From NCBI RefSeq assembly GCF_001894805.1, contig NZ_BCWX01000001.1, positions 434,001-498,000 on the forward strand: a DNA stretch of 64,000 nucleotides, given 5' to 3'. Positions 8,511 through 16,681 of the stretch are shown one piece after another. A program made the translations under genes and the position numbers. This DNA is from Rhodococcus globerulus NBRC 14531 (GTDB lineage: Bacteria > Actinomycetota > Actinomycetes > Mycobacteriales > Mycobacteriaceae). The notes under the pieces are model-generated. The model was not told the DNA's origin. It worked only from the letters and a program-made list of their open reading frames with translations, and did no database searches. Every line of letters starts with the position of its first letter. The stretch's first letter is position 1.

Positions 8511-9172
8511 CTACGGAGTGCCAAAGTAGACGCTTTGAGCTGTATGCAGGGTTGCGATATCACCGGATGTAAGCACCCCGGAAATCATGATGTGCTCACC
8601 AATCTTTCCGGTGTAGTCGGACGTGACAGCCGCACTCGGCGCCGATACTGCATAGCCACCCAGCGTTGCTGCGGTCGTCGTAATCGGAAGTGTGGGGTAC
8701 AGGCCGAGCAGGGTCATTCGGGGCCGCATCGCCTCGGGAGCGATATTCATCCGTAGCGCCCATGCATCGAGCACCCATTGCGGCACACGCCCATCCGGGC
8801 CAATGACATCTTCGGCTACGCGTCCTGAGGCATCCTGTGCACCGACCAGGTACTTGGTAGTTCCGCTGCCCGATACTTTGTTCCCGCAAGATTCGGAAGT
8901 GCGATATCGGTCGTGCCGTCTTGTCGGATTGCGGATGACTCCCGCCCACTCACATCCTTCGCGCCGAACAGAACTGCTGCCGAACTCCGACTCGATAACC
9001 AAGAGACGAGAATCCGATCCTCAATCCGATCCATGCCCGCGCCAGCATCACCAACCGCTTCGGTGACCAAGGGTTGCACAGAGTTCGGTGTCACGTAGTC
9101 ACCAGGGGGCATACGTGGGACGATTGCCCCGGACAGGCTTGCGGAAGCCTCGATCTGGCTTGCTGGGTCCAT
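8511..9172 (-). pseudogene. Frameshifted gene with two tandem ~45-aa repeats, function unknown
   Basis: Two minus-strand frames must be joined to read through. The upstream frame runs from Met at 9172 to about 8870 and contains LFGAKDVSGRESSAIRQDGT. The downstream frame continues to the stop at 8511 and contains YLVGAQDASGRVAEDVIGPDG. These two segments are clearly copies of one repeat, so the protein was once continuous, and a frameshift lies near 8870-8885. The rest (MTLLGLYPTLPITTT..., GEHIMISGVLTSGDIATLH) is unfamiliar. Such G-x-x-D-x-S/A-G-R repeats recall phage tail or surface hydrolase linkers, but that is only a resemblance. A sequencing error cannot be excluded. Confidence 0.55.
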
Positions 9173-9338
9173 CCGCGTCTTAGCTCACGGATCGGCTGAG
9201 TCGCACTTCTGCGACCAAGTACCACGCTGAAACGAGAATGCCCTTCGGGGATGATCGCACGATCATCGGGAACTTCCTCCCTGACGTCATGGGACCAAAT
9301 ACCGTTGCTTATTCCCAAACCATGTCACACTTGCCGGT

Positions 9339-9479
9339 ATGTGGTGGATTACCGAAATTGTCGCTGGATGGATTGCAGCTGGCGCGTTCCTAGCGGTCTG
9401 GCTAGGCCGTGCCATCAATCACGCCGAGATGGCAGACAGCACCGGCCTCGCGGTGAGTGAGTCTGATCAACGCAGTTAG
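9339..9479 (+). CDS. 46-aa single-helix membrane peptide
   Basis: ATG 9339 to TAG 9477-9479. One membrane helix (ITEIVAGWIAAGAFLAVWLG) is followed by a short hydrophilic tail (RAINHAEMADSTG...). Small actinobacterial proteins of this shape (helix followed by GRAI...A) are common and usually unnamed. No strong Shine-Dalgarno is seen. It stands alone between a pseudogene and a long non-coding stretch. Confidence 0.4.
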   Translation: MWWITEIVAGWIAAGAFLAVWLGRAINHAEMADSTGLAVSESDQRS

Positions 9480-10515
9480 GCGCACTAGCTCCACAGCCGA
9501 TGTGCCGCGCAACCTGACTGAGCGTCTTGAACGGTAAGTTCGTCCCTCGCTGTGCACTATGTGGTTAGGCACGCGGGCAAAGGTGGAGTGCGTCACTGGA
9601 ATCGCGACCACGATTAATGTTGTCGCGGTTGATACGGCATGAAATGTAGTGGATCCGCTCCGGCTGCAGAGTAACTGGGAGATAATGTCATTGCGAGGCG
9701 GTGGATTCGAGCGCGTCTAGGCAATGCATCGGTTATCGGTGAACTGGAAACTGATTGAGCGACAAGCCTTTCAAGTGTGTGTCAAAGATCTCTACTTGGA
9801 CGTTTGTACAAGTGTTTGCGTTCGAGATTGTCGAATTCGCGAACTCGACAAGGTGGAGGCGAAATTGCTACTGGCTCCGCGGCGGTTTAAGTCTCGAAGG
9901 TGAAGAGCGCATTGCGTCTCCGGGACGGACCACCTGGCTTGTCGGTGGATCGCGAATAAATCGAATAGTGCAGTGCGCGAACATTTTTAGTGTATTTCGC
10001 GCTCGTGACGGTGGTCTCGCGCTAAGTGGGCATGCGATTGTGAGACTGGAGTGATGCTCCGTGTATATGAATCGGAGCTGACGCACATACGAGGCATTGG
10101 CAAACTGCTTTGACAGTCAATCTGACCGACAAGTCGTGCTGGTGGATTCGTGGCCGCAGCGTGTTCGGATTCAGTAGTCATCGTGATCCTTGGTTCCAAA
10201 GGGATCAGGGCAGAGGAATTTGCGACAAGGTAGCACCAGTGCAATTCCTGTGCCCCACCAGCGAACTCGCTGTGAATCTACATACCGTCCAGATTTCTGG
10301 GACGTTTGGTATACCCCGTTGTGGCCTAGATCCTGGTCGGCGCAGATGCGCAATCTCATTGTCCGGGATAATTAGCCACCGTACCAATTGGCGGTTATGG
10401 TCTGTTTGTTGAAATTAACCCGATCACGTGATCGTGGGGGCGGGACGGTCGTAACTCTTCTGCCCTTGAAACATTGTTCGTGTTTCGTGTGATCGTTCCC
10501 GAGGAGAGTTTGTAG
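9480..10515. other. ~1-kb intergenic region upstream of the beta-glucan operon
   Basis: No ORF with domain, composition or ribosome-binding site support (the 9755-10054 + frame is unconvincing). It is AT-richer than its flanks. It contains the 14-bp palindrome listed separately and ends in a good ribosome-binding site (gaggagag) for the gene at 10516. A long leader or a regulatory RNA is possible, but I recognise none. Confidence 0.45.
10421..10434. promoter_or_regulatory. 14-bp perfect palindrome, candidate operator
   Basis: cgatcacgtgatcg, a perfect palindrome about 80 bp upstream of the BcsB-like start. It is a plausible dimeric repressor site controlling the beta-glucan operon. The regulator is unknown. 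Confidence 0.35.
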
Positions 10516-12480
10516 ATGGTCCCCAGTTTTAACGGGCTGCGTCGTAATCTGACGATGACGCTTGCGGCTGCCTTCTGCTTGGTCTTTGCGTTCAACACAA
10601 TTGCCGGGGCACAGGTGGTCGAGAATGCTGCTGAGTCCAATGCCGCGGCGAACGTCGGTGCGATCTCTCTCAAGGAACTTGGCCGGGGAACTGATGTAGT
10701 GTTCGCGGCGAATGACGAGCCGCTGACTGTTTCGCTACCGGTACCCGACGGCCTCACTGCAACTGCTCTCATCGGGACCGTCACGGCACCTATCGATTTC
10801 AGTCGAGGGTGGATAGAAGTGAGCGCTGATGGTCGCCCCGTCTCGCGAGTGGAATTTGATGCTGCTCAAGTTGGTCAGGGACTGCCGATTTCGATACCGC
10901 TTGCCGGTCTGAATGTTATCGATCGAAGCATCGCCGTTTCGATGATCGGGCATCTCGTTCCCGTCGACGATCGTTGCTACGACAGAAGCAACTACCAACC
11001 ACTCGCGCTGCGAAACACGTCGATCGTCTACGACGGCACCGAAGCGCAGCCGTCGACGGTCTCGAACTTCTTTCCGCCGATTCTGCGTAAAGCCACGATC
11101 TATCTCGCGAACAATACGTCACAGGCACAACAGACCGCCGCACTGCTTCTCAGCACATCGATTGTGAATCGCTATGGCAGTCAACCAGACGCAGTGGTTC
11201 TCGCCGAGCTACCGGCCGGGCAGTCGCTCCCAGGCAGCGTTCCCGGTCTGTTCGAGCGGAACATTCTGGTTGGTGCCGAGGGTGAGGGCGGAATTGACCT
11301 CGTCGCCGGACCCAATGGATACCCTGTCCTGCGTTTGGCCGGTGACGACAGATCGCTTGTCCCGCAGGTTAATCTGCTCGCGGCAAACTTCAATGGTTTC
11401 TGGGCCGCAAGCCAGGCACTGACGGCATCGGCGAAGGCCGTCGCGGAAATCTCTCGCGACGTTGTTCCTGTCGGCGACTTACGGCTCGGTTCTTTGACGT
11501 CGTCAGGGCTCGAGCACGTCCAGGTTGAGGTGCCGTTCACCCAGTCTCAATTGGGCCGAGCAATGAAGAATGTGACCGTGCGCATGATCGGTACCTATGT
11601 TCCGATGCCGAGTACACGAAGCGCTCAGTTGTCGTTCAGCGTGGGGGATCAGCGTCTCGACAGTCGTGCAGTGGATAACAGTGGTCGCTTCGACATCGAA
11701 TTCACGATCCCTGACGAGTTGGTGACGCGGGAGATGAACGTGACGGCAGCGCTGGATGTGTCCGGCGATTTTCAATGTGGGAGCAGCAACGGATCGACGC
11801 TGACGATTGATCCGGAAAGCACGATCAGCTCAAACGTCGCTGAACCGGCAAATCCCGGGGGCTTCCAGTCATTGCCACAGTCGATGCTGCCGATCGTAGA
11901 AGTGGGGACCACGCGCGGAGATTTTGCCGATACTGTTCGGGCGCAACGTGTTCTGGTTCAGATGCAGCGGCTGAGCTACTTGCCGTTGCAGCCGCGAGTT
12001 CAGTCGTTTGTCGATGCGGCTTCCAGTCCGTTGCCGGCGGTGCTGGTCGCTGCAGACGGAAAGCTCCCGGATGGCGTGGATCTCGACCTGCCGATGGAAA
12101 CCGCCGATCAAGGCTTGCTGCGGTTGCGCGGTCTTCAGTTCAATGCGCCATACGGCAGCATGCAGGTTGCGGTGGTTCCAAACCACGAAATCGTTGTTGT
12201 TACCTCTAACGGTGACGCAGTAGATGTCGACAAAATGCTGAACTGGCTGGAAGGTGATCCGGCACGGTTCGGAAGGCTGGCTGGTGATGTTCTTGTTGCT
12301 CCTCGCGACGTCGATCCATTCGACATCAGCGTCAAACTTGCACCGGTAAGTGGGGCGAAAACCAGCGACGACGATAGCGGCATCAGCTCCACCACAATCG
12401 GTTTGATCGCAGCAGGCACCGCAGCACTGGTAGTTATTTCTGTGGGTGGCGTGCTGTTCTTCAGGCGCCGTTCACAATGA
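10516..12480 (+). CDS. BcsB-like cellulose synthase regulatory/periplasmic subunit
   Basis: 654 residues: an N-terminal signal segment (LAAAFCLVFAFNTIAGAQ), a large extracytoplasmic beta-rich region, and a single C-terminal membrane helix (TTIGLIAAGTAALVVISVGGVLFF) ending in RRRSQ. This matches BcsB architecture, in which the C-terminal helix docks on the BcsA synthase and the outer domain guides the glucan. It is somewhat shorter than enterobacterial BcsB. Start ATG 10516 follows gaggagag at a good distance. It overlaps the next gene by 4 bp (ATGA), so the two are translationally coupled. The likely catalytic partner is the GT2 at 16682 on the opposite strand. Confidence 0.75.
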   Translation: MVPSFNGLRRNLTMTLAAAFCLVFAFNTIAGAQVVENAAESNAAANVGAISLKELGRGTDVVFAANDEPLTVSLPVPDGLTATALIGTVTAPIDFSRGWIEVSADGRPVSRVEFDAAQVGQGLPISIPLAGLNVIDRSIAVSMIGHLVPVDDRCYDRSNYQPLALRNTSIVYDGTEAQPSTVSNFFPPILRKATIYLANNTSQAQQTAALLLSTSIVNRYGSQPDAVVLAELPAGQSLPGSVPGLFERNILVGAEGEGGIDLVAGPNGYPVLRLAGDDRSLVPQVNLLAANFNGFWAASQALTASAKAVAEISRDVVPVGDLRLGSLTSSGLEHVQVEVPFTQSQLGRAMKNVTVRMIGTYVPMPSTRSAQLSFSVGDQRLDSRAVDNSGRFDIEFTIPDELVTREMNVTAALDVSGDFQCGSSNGSTLTIDPESTISSNVAEPANPGGFQSLPQSMLPIVEVGTTRGDFADTVRAQRVLVQMQRLSYLPLQPRVQSFVDAASSPLPAVLVAADGKLPDGVDLDLPMETADQGLLRLRGLQFNAPYGSMQVAVVPNHEIVVVTSNGDAVDVDKMLNWLEGDPARFGRLAGDVLVAPRDVDPFDISVKLAPVSGAKTSDDDSGISSTTIGLIAAGTAALVVISVGGVLFFRRRSQ

Positions 12481-14213
12481 TTGTCGCCGCATCAGCGGAA
12501 TCACGAACGTTGGACGCTGCTGGTCCCATTGAGGAAGAACGTCAACGACTGCCGTGGGGGGTCTATACCGCGGTGGCCGTGGTGTACATCGTCCTTGGCG
12601 TGTGGCTGAACGCGGAGATCAAATTCATCTTCACCGATGCAATGAGTCGGGTTGCTGCAGTATCTGCAATGTTGTGGAGTCGCGATCCGCACTTTGCAGC
12701 AATCGGATTCGTCTTCACTCCATTAACCGCAGTTGCACAGATTCCGCTGGGTCTGTTGGGGAACTGGTTTCCGGAGTTGTTGCGCTGGAACATCACTGCA
12801 TCTGTGACGTCGGCGCTTTTCATGGCCGGAGCGGTCATGCAGATTCGAGGTATTGCACGTGATCGTGGGTGCGCTCGATGGGTGACGATCGTGGTCACTG
12901 TGTTGTTTGCTCTCAATCCCATGATTCTCATGTACGCGGCCAACGGCATGAGTGAGGCGCTGTATCTCTTCTTCGTCATCTGGGCTGTTCGCCGCCTCAT
13001 CAGATGGATGCGCAACGACGACGCGCATGAGCTGATCGCAGCCGGTTTGGCGCTCGCACTGGCCTATCTGACCCGGTACGACGCCCTTGCACCTATGTTC
13101 GTTGCGGTGGTGCTCGTGTTCGTGGTCAGTTGGTTGAGATTTCCGAAGACTGACACCGACGACAAGTTTCATCGGTCGTGGGCAGCTGCGATTGACGCGA
13201 CCGTTGTGTTGCTTCCGGGGCTCATCGCATTTCTTGCCTGGTCTGCCTCGAGCTGGTTGATCACAGGGCAAGCGTTTCAACAGTTTTCGTCGGTGTACGG
13301 CAACAGTGCGATTATCGAGCAGGCCGGTGGAGCTGCCGATACACCGCTGACCCGGATGATGTTCTCGCTGACGGAGATAGCGGTACTCGGGCCGGCGTTC
13401 CCGGTGCTAGCGGCCGCGGCAATTTTCTTGGCGTGGCGGCGGCGCGATCCCGAAGTAATCGTTCCGATTGTGCTGTTCGGCTCAGTGCTCGGCGCACAGA
13501 CCCTGCTCTACATGATGGGCTCGACGTTTCCGTTTCTGCGCTTCTATCTTGCTGTCGTCCCGCTGTGTTTTGTGTTGGCAGTGTTGATCTCACCACGCGA
13601 GCTGCCCGTTGTGTCGCGTAGGCCTGGGCGTGCCGCCAGTCCCGAGTTGGTCCGGGATCAGCCGAAATACTCCGGTCCGTCGATCATGCTCGTTGTTGCG
13701 CTGGTACTACTGCTCGGGTCAACTGCGGTCACCTTTGTCGCCATGGGAAGTCCGCGACTGGCGTCCTTGGAACACTCGCTTGCGAGTGTCGTCATCCCAG
13801 GCCGCCAGGATGCCGCCGAACAGGCGATTCTGCGGACCTTCGGAGCAGAACGCAGGATAGCCGACTATCTCGATGACCTCGATCTGCCTGATGGATCAGT
13901 GCTGACCGATACGGTCTTGGCCTTCGGTGTCATCACTGCGTCTGATAATCCGAAACAGTTTGTGATTACCTCCGACACCGATTTTGTGAAGATATTGAAT
14001 AATCCGTCGGAGTCCGGAGTTGAGTACATATTGACCGTTCCCAACGAGGAGCGCGGAGTGGCTGACGCCATTAATCGACGGTATCCGACCATGTACGAAA
14101 CAGGCTCCGGTGGAATTGGTGCGTTGGTCATCGAAGTGGAGAACGATGGGGGAACGGTACCGCCAAACTGGCGGCTGTATCGGCTGACGGGCAATAAGCA
14201 AGAGGGAGGCTAA
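12477..14213 (+). CDS. GT-C type polytopic membrane glycosyltransferase
   Basis: 578 residues with about 11 predicted membrane helices. Features typical of polyprenyl-phosphate-sugar-dependent GT-C enzymes (ArnT/PMT/GT39-like) are an acidic motif in the first outer loop (IFTDAMSRVAA), HFAAIGFVFTPL, and repeated helices with short loops (ALAYLTRYDALAPM). A soluble C-terminal domain of about 130 residues follows the last helix (from SLEHSLASVV). It starts inside the stop of the BcsB-like gene. It probably decorates the glucan or a lipid carrier on the outer membrane face. The donor and acceptor cannot be told from sequence. Confidence 0.7.
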   Translation: MIVAASAESRTLDAAGPIEEERQRLPWGVYTAVAVVYIVLGVWLNAEIKFIFTDAMSRVAAVSAMLWSRDPHFAAIGFVFTPLTAVAQIPLGLLGNWFPELLRWNITASVTSALFMAGAVMQIRGIARDRGCARWVTIVVTVLFALNPMILMYAANGMSEALYLFFVIWAVRRLIRWMRNDDAHELIAAGLALALAYLTRYDALAPMFVAVVLVFVVSWLRFPKTDTDDKFHRSWAAAIDATVVLLPGLIAFLAWSASSWLITGQAFQQFSSVYGNSAIIEQAGGAADTPLTRMMFSLTEIAVLGPAFPVLAAAAIFLAWRRRDPEVIVPIVLFGSVLGAQTLLYMMGSTFPFLRFYLAVVPLCFVLAVLISPRELPVVSRRPGRAASPELVRDQPKYSGPSIMLVVALVLLLGSTAVTFVAMGSPRLASLEHSLASVVIPGRQDAAEQAILRTFGAERRIADYLDDLDLPDGSVLTDTVLAFGVITASDNPKQFVITSDTDFVKILNNPSESGVEYILTVPNEERGVADAINRRYPTMYETGSGGIGALVIEVENDGGTVPPNWRLYRLTGNKQEGG

Positions 14214-14275
14214 AACTCCGGATTTATGGGACACTTTGGACGCGGGGGGATGCTGCGTTCGAGCGATGGGTAAAC

Positions 14276-15430
14276 ATGTCTCCGAGAGTGAATAAAATGA
14301 AACCTCCAACGTCTGTGTGGCGTCGAGTGGCCGCAGTTCTTGTCAGTGCCGCTACCGTTCTCACCGTGAGTGGCGTGGCCGCACGCACGGTGGATGCGGC
14401 CCCGCAACCGGGAGCCCGCGTCACCGCCACCGTCGATGGATTGAAGCTCGACGGACAAGATTGGTGGCCAACAGGATTCAATGCCTATCAGCTCGCCACA
14501 GATTGGGGGGTGAACTGGGGTTGCGGTGCGATGGTCGATCTCGACGACTATTTTGGATCGCTGCCGGCAAAGTCTCTGACGCGTTTCAATCTGTTTCAGG
14601 CTTTGGCGATCAACAAGTTCACGGGTGAGCTGGATTTTGGACCTATGGACGCGGTGTTCGCCGCAGCTGAGGATCACAACCAGATGATCCTGCCCGTCCT
14701 CTCGCCGCAGGACGGAGCGTGCGAAGACGAAAATTTCAAGGAACGTAGCTGGTACGTCGATGGTTGGAAAGACTTCGACGCCAACGCTGCGAAGTCGCTG
14801 ATCAGCTTTCAGGACTGGATGCATATAGCAGTTGCCAGGTGGAAAGACTCTCCGTCGCTGGCGGCGTGGGAATTGGTGGGAGAACCTGAACCGAGCCTAT
14901 GCACCGACACGGCGTGCAATTGGTGGACCAGGACGTGCCCGTCCGACACAGCGCAGATTCTGCGCTCGTTCTACGACGCGGCTGGTGCAGAAGTGCGGGC
15001 GCTCGATCCCAAGACCTTGATTACGGCCGGGCTTCTCGGCGGCGGCCAATGTGGCACCGGCGGTGACGATTACCAGTACGTCAGCGAGTCGCCCTACGTC
15101 GACGTTGTTCAGTACCACGATTACGGCGCTGATGGTGTTGCTCTTCCCGGTGACCAGTGGAATGGACTGGCGCGTCGCATTACCCAGGCCACTGCGGCAG
15201 GAAAACCGCTGTTGGTGGCCGAAATCGGTGAATTGGCCGGTAGCTGTGAGCCTCTCGCAACTCGGGCGACACACATCGGCGACAAGATTGCGGGTCAGAA
15301 GACAGCCGGCACCGCCGGGGCGTTGCTGTGGGCCTTTGTGCCGGATCCTCGTCCGACGGAATGCACCATGGATATCGGTTACGACGACCCGCTATATGGA
15401 GTTGTCGCGGCTGAAGCCGAATGGGGCTGA
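14276..15430 (+). CDS. Secreted glycoside hydrolase, family 5-like
   Basis: 384 residues with a signal peptide (RRVAAVLVSAATVLTVSGVAARTVDAA, likely cleaved after VDAA). The TIM-barrel signatures are WWPTGFNAYQLA near the N-terminus, WELVGEPEP (acid/base Glu, with GEP replacing the usual NEP), VDVVQYHDYG, and LLVAEIGE (nucleophile Glu). It resembles endo-glucanases or mannanases of clan A. Several Cys pairs fit an exported protein. ATG 14297 (MKPPTSV) is an alternative start nearer the signal peptide. Beside BcsB- and BcsA-like genes, it is the likely counterpart of the BcsZ glucanase of cellulose operons. A strong terminator follows. Confidence 0.8.
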   Translation: MSPRVNKMKPPTSVWRRVAAVLVSAATVLTVSGVAARTVDAAPQPGARVTATVDGLKLDGQDWWPTGFNAYQLATDWGVNWGCGAMVDLDDYFGSLPAKSLTRFNLFQALAINKFTGELDFGPMDAVFAAAEDHNQMILPVLSPQDGACEDENFKERSWYVDGWKDFDANAAKSLISFQDWMHIAVARWKDSPSLAAWELVGEPEPSLCTDTACNWWTRTCPSDTAQILRSFYDAAGAEVRALDPKTLITAGLLGGGQCGTGGDDYQYVSESPYVDVVQYHDYGADGVALPGDQWNGLARRITQATAAGKPLLVAEIGELAGSCEPLATRATHIGDKIAGQKTAGTAGALLWAFVPDPRPTECTMDIGYDDPLYGVVAAEAEWG

Positions 15431-15448
15431 GAAGCTCCGAATTCTAAT

Positions 15449-15480
15449 AGTGCCCCTGGGACTAAGGTCCCAGGGGCACT
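15449..15480. terminator. Strong hairpin after the GH5 gene
   Basis: A perfect 14-bp stem (15449-15462 with 15467-15480) and a 4-nt loop (taag), followed by agttcttt. It ends the beta-glucan operon before galU. The apex incidentally reads gggactaaggtccc, similar to a DosR box. Confidence 0.85.
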
Positions 15481-15629
15481 AGTTCTTTCGGCGGCTTTTT
15501 GGGGAATTGTGTAGCTTCCTTCATGAAGCGGAGCCGGTGTAATGTATTGCAAAACTGACGTATGTTTCGCAGTAGTTTGCAACGTGCAGCTCAGAATCCG
15601 ATAGGCACTCATCGAAGAGATCCGCGCGG

Positions 15630-15673
15630 CATCAGTGGTGTGTAGATGAAACATCAGTGGCGTGTAGATGAAT
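15630..15673. repeat. 22-bp tandem duplication in the galU leader
   Basis: catcagtggtgtgtagatga at 15630 is repeated at 15652 with one change (tggcgtg) before the sequence diverges. It lies immediately upstream of the galU ribosome-binding site (aggaaagg). Confidence 0.7.
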
Positions 15674-15695
15674 GAGTCTGCATCAGGAAAGGTAA

Positions 15696-16616
15696 ATGAT
15701 GACTACAGTGCGACCATCCTCGATCAAGACTGCGGTGGTGCCGGCAGCTGGGCTTGGCACTCGTTTCTTGCCGGCCACCAAAACGGTTCCCAAAGAGCTT
15801 CTGCCGGTGGTAGATACACCGGGGATTGAATTGGTCGCCAGTGAGGCTGCTGCTGCGGGAGTGGAACGTTTGGTTATCGTCACGGCGCCCGGAAAAGCGG
15901 GTGTCATGGCGCATTTCCTGGAAGATGTTGTGCTCGAAAACAGATTGCAGGATGCGGGAAAACATCATCTCCTGGAGCGGGTCCGAAAGGCGCCGGGGTT
16001 GATCTCGGTGGAACCTGTTGTTCAGGAGTCTCCTCTCGGTTTGGGGCACGCCGTCGGGCTGGCGGAATCGGTTCTCGGCGCCGACGAGGACGCCATCGCG
16101 GTTCTGCTTCCGGACGATCTAGTGCATCCCGGTGGGGTGCTCGAGGCCATGTCGAGGGTCAGGGATGAGCGCGGAGGATCTGTTCTCTGCGCATTCGACG
16201 TGCCGCGACATGAAGTCAGTGCATACGGAATTTTTGACGTGGAGCCAGACTCCGACAACCCTGACGTTCTCAAGGTCGTTGGTATGGTGGAGAAGCCGGA
16301 TACGCACAGTGCGCCCTCAACTTTAGCTGCTGTTGGCCGGTATCTATTGGATCGCAAGATCTTTGACGCCCTGCGCTCCATCAAACCGGGTAAGGGCGGT
16401 GAGTTGCAGTTGACCGACGCGATTGCCTTGATGATCAGTGAGGGGCATCCCGTCCACGTCGTGGTGCACCGGGGATCGCGTCACGATCTCGGAAACCCGG
16501 GCGGATTCCTACGAGCCTCACTTGACCATGCACTGGGGCGCGAAGAATACGGCCCGGAATTGCGAATCTGGCTGGAGGAGCGTCTTCGCCAACCAGACCC
16601 GCAACTTACCTACTGA
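15696..16616 (+). CDS. galU: UTP-glucose-1-phosphate uridylyltransferase
   Basis: Makes UDP-glucose from UTP and glucose-1-phosphate in the cytosol. UDP-glucose is the donor for the beta-glucan synthase and the substrate of both ugd gene products here. It is 306 residues, normal for the family. Motifs are VVPAAGLGTRFLPATKTVPKELLPVVD (nucleotide-binding loop and catalytic Lys), VQESPLGLGHAV, LLPDDL, VEKP and KPGKGGELQLTDAI. Two adjacent ATGs (15696, 15699) follow a good ribosome-binding site (aggaaagg). It is a monocistronic unit between two strong hairpins. Confidence 0.96.
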   Translation: MMTTVRPSSIKTAVVPAAGLGTRFLPATKTVPKELLPVVDTPGIELVASEAAAAGVERLVIVTAPGKAGVMAHFLEDVVLENRLQDAGKHHLLERVRKAPGLISVEPVVQESPLGLGHAVGLAESVLGADEDAIAVLLPDDLVHPGGVLEAMSRVRDERGGSVLCAFDVPRHEVSAYGIFDVEPDSDNPDVLKVVGMVEKPDTHSAPSTLAAVGRYLLDRKIFDALRSIKPGKGGELQLTDAIALMISEGHPVHVVVHRGSRHDLGNPGGFLRASLDHALGREEYGPELRIWLEERLRQPDPQLTY

Positions 16617-16619
16617 GAT

Positions 16620-16660
16620 AAACAACTCCGCCCGGGACATCGTCCCGGGCGGAGTTGTTT
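16620..16660. terminator. Bidirectional terminator between galU and the GT2 gene
   Basis: A perfect 19-bp stem (16620-16638 with 16642-16660) and a 3-nt loop (atc), with A-rich and T-rich outer ends (aaacaac / gttgttt). It serves the convergent galU and glycan synthase genes. Confidence 0.92.
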
Positions 16661-16681
16661 GTGTGCGTGCGGTCGGAAGAA

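Noticed and set aside
9755..10054. 99-codon ORF before the beta-glucan operon
   Set aside because: No hydrophobic or domain pattern, biased composition, no start signal.
15458..15471. gggactaaggtccc as a DosR box upstream of galU
   Set aside because: It is the apex of a perfect 14-bp terminator stem, which explains the symmetry better.
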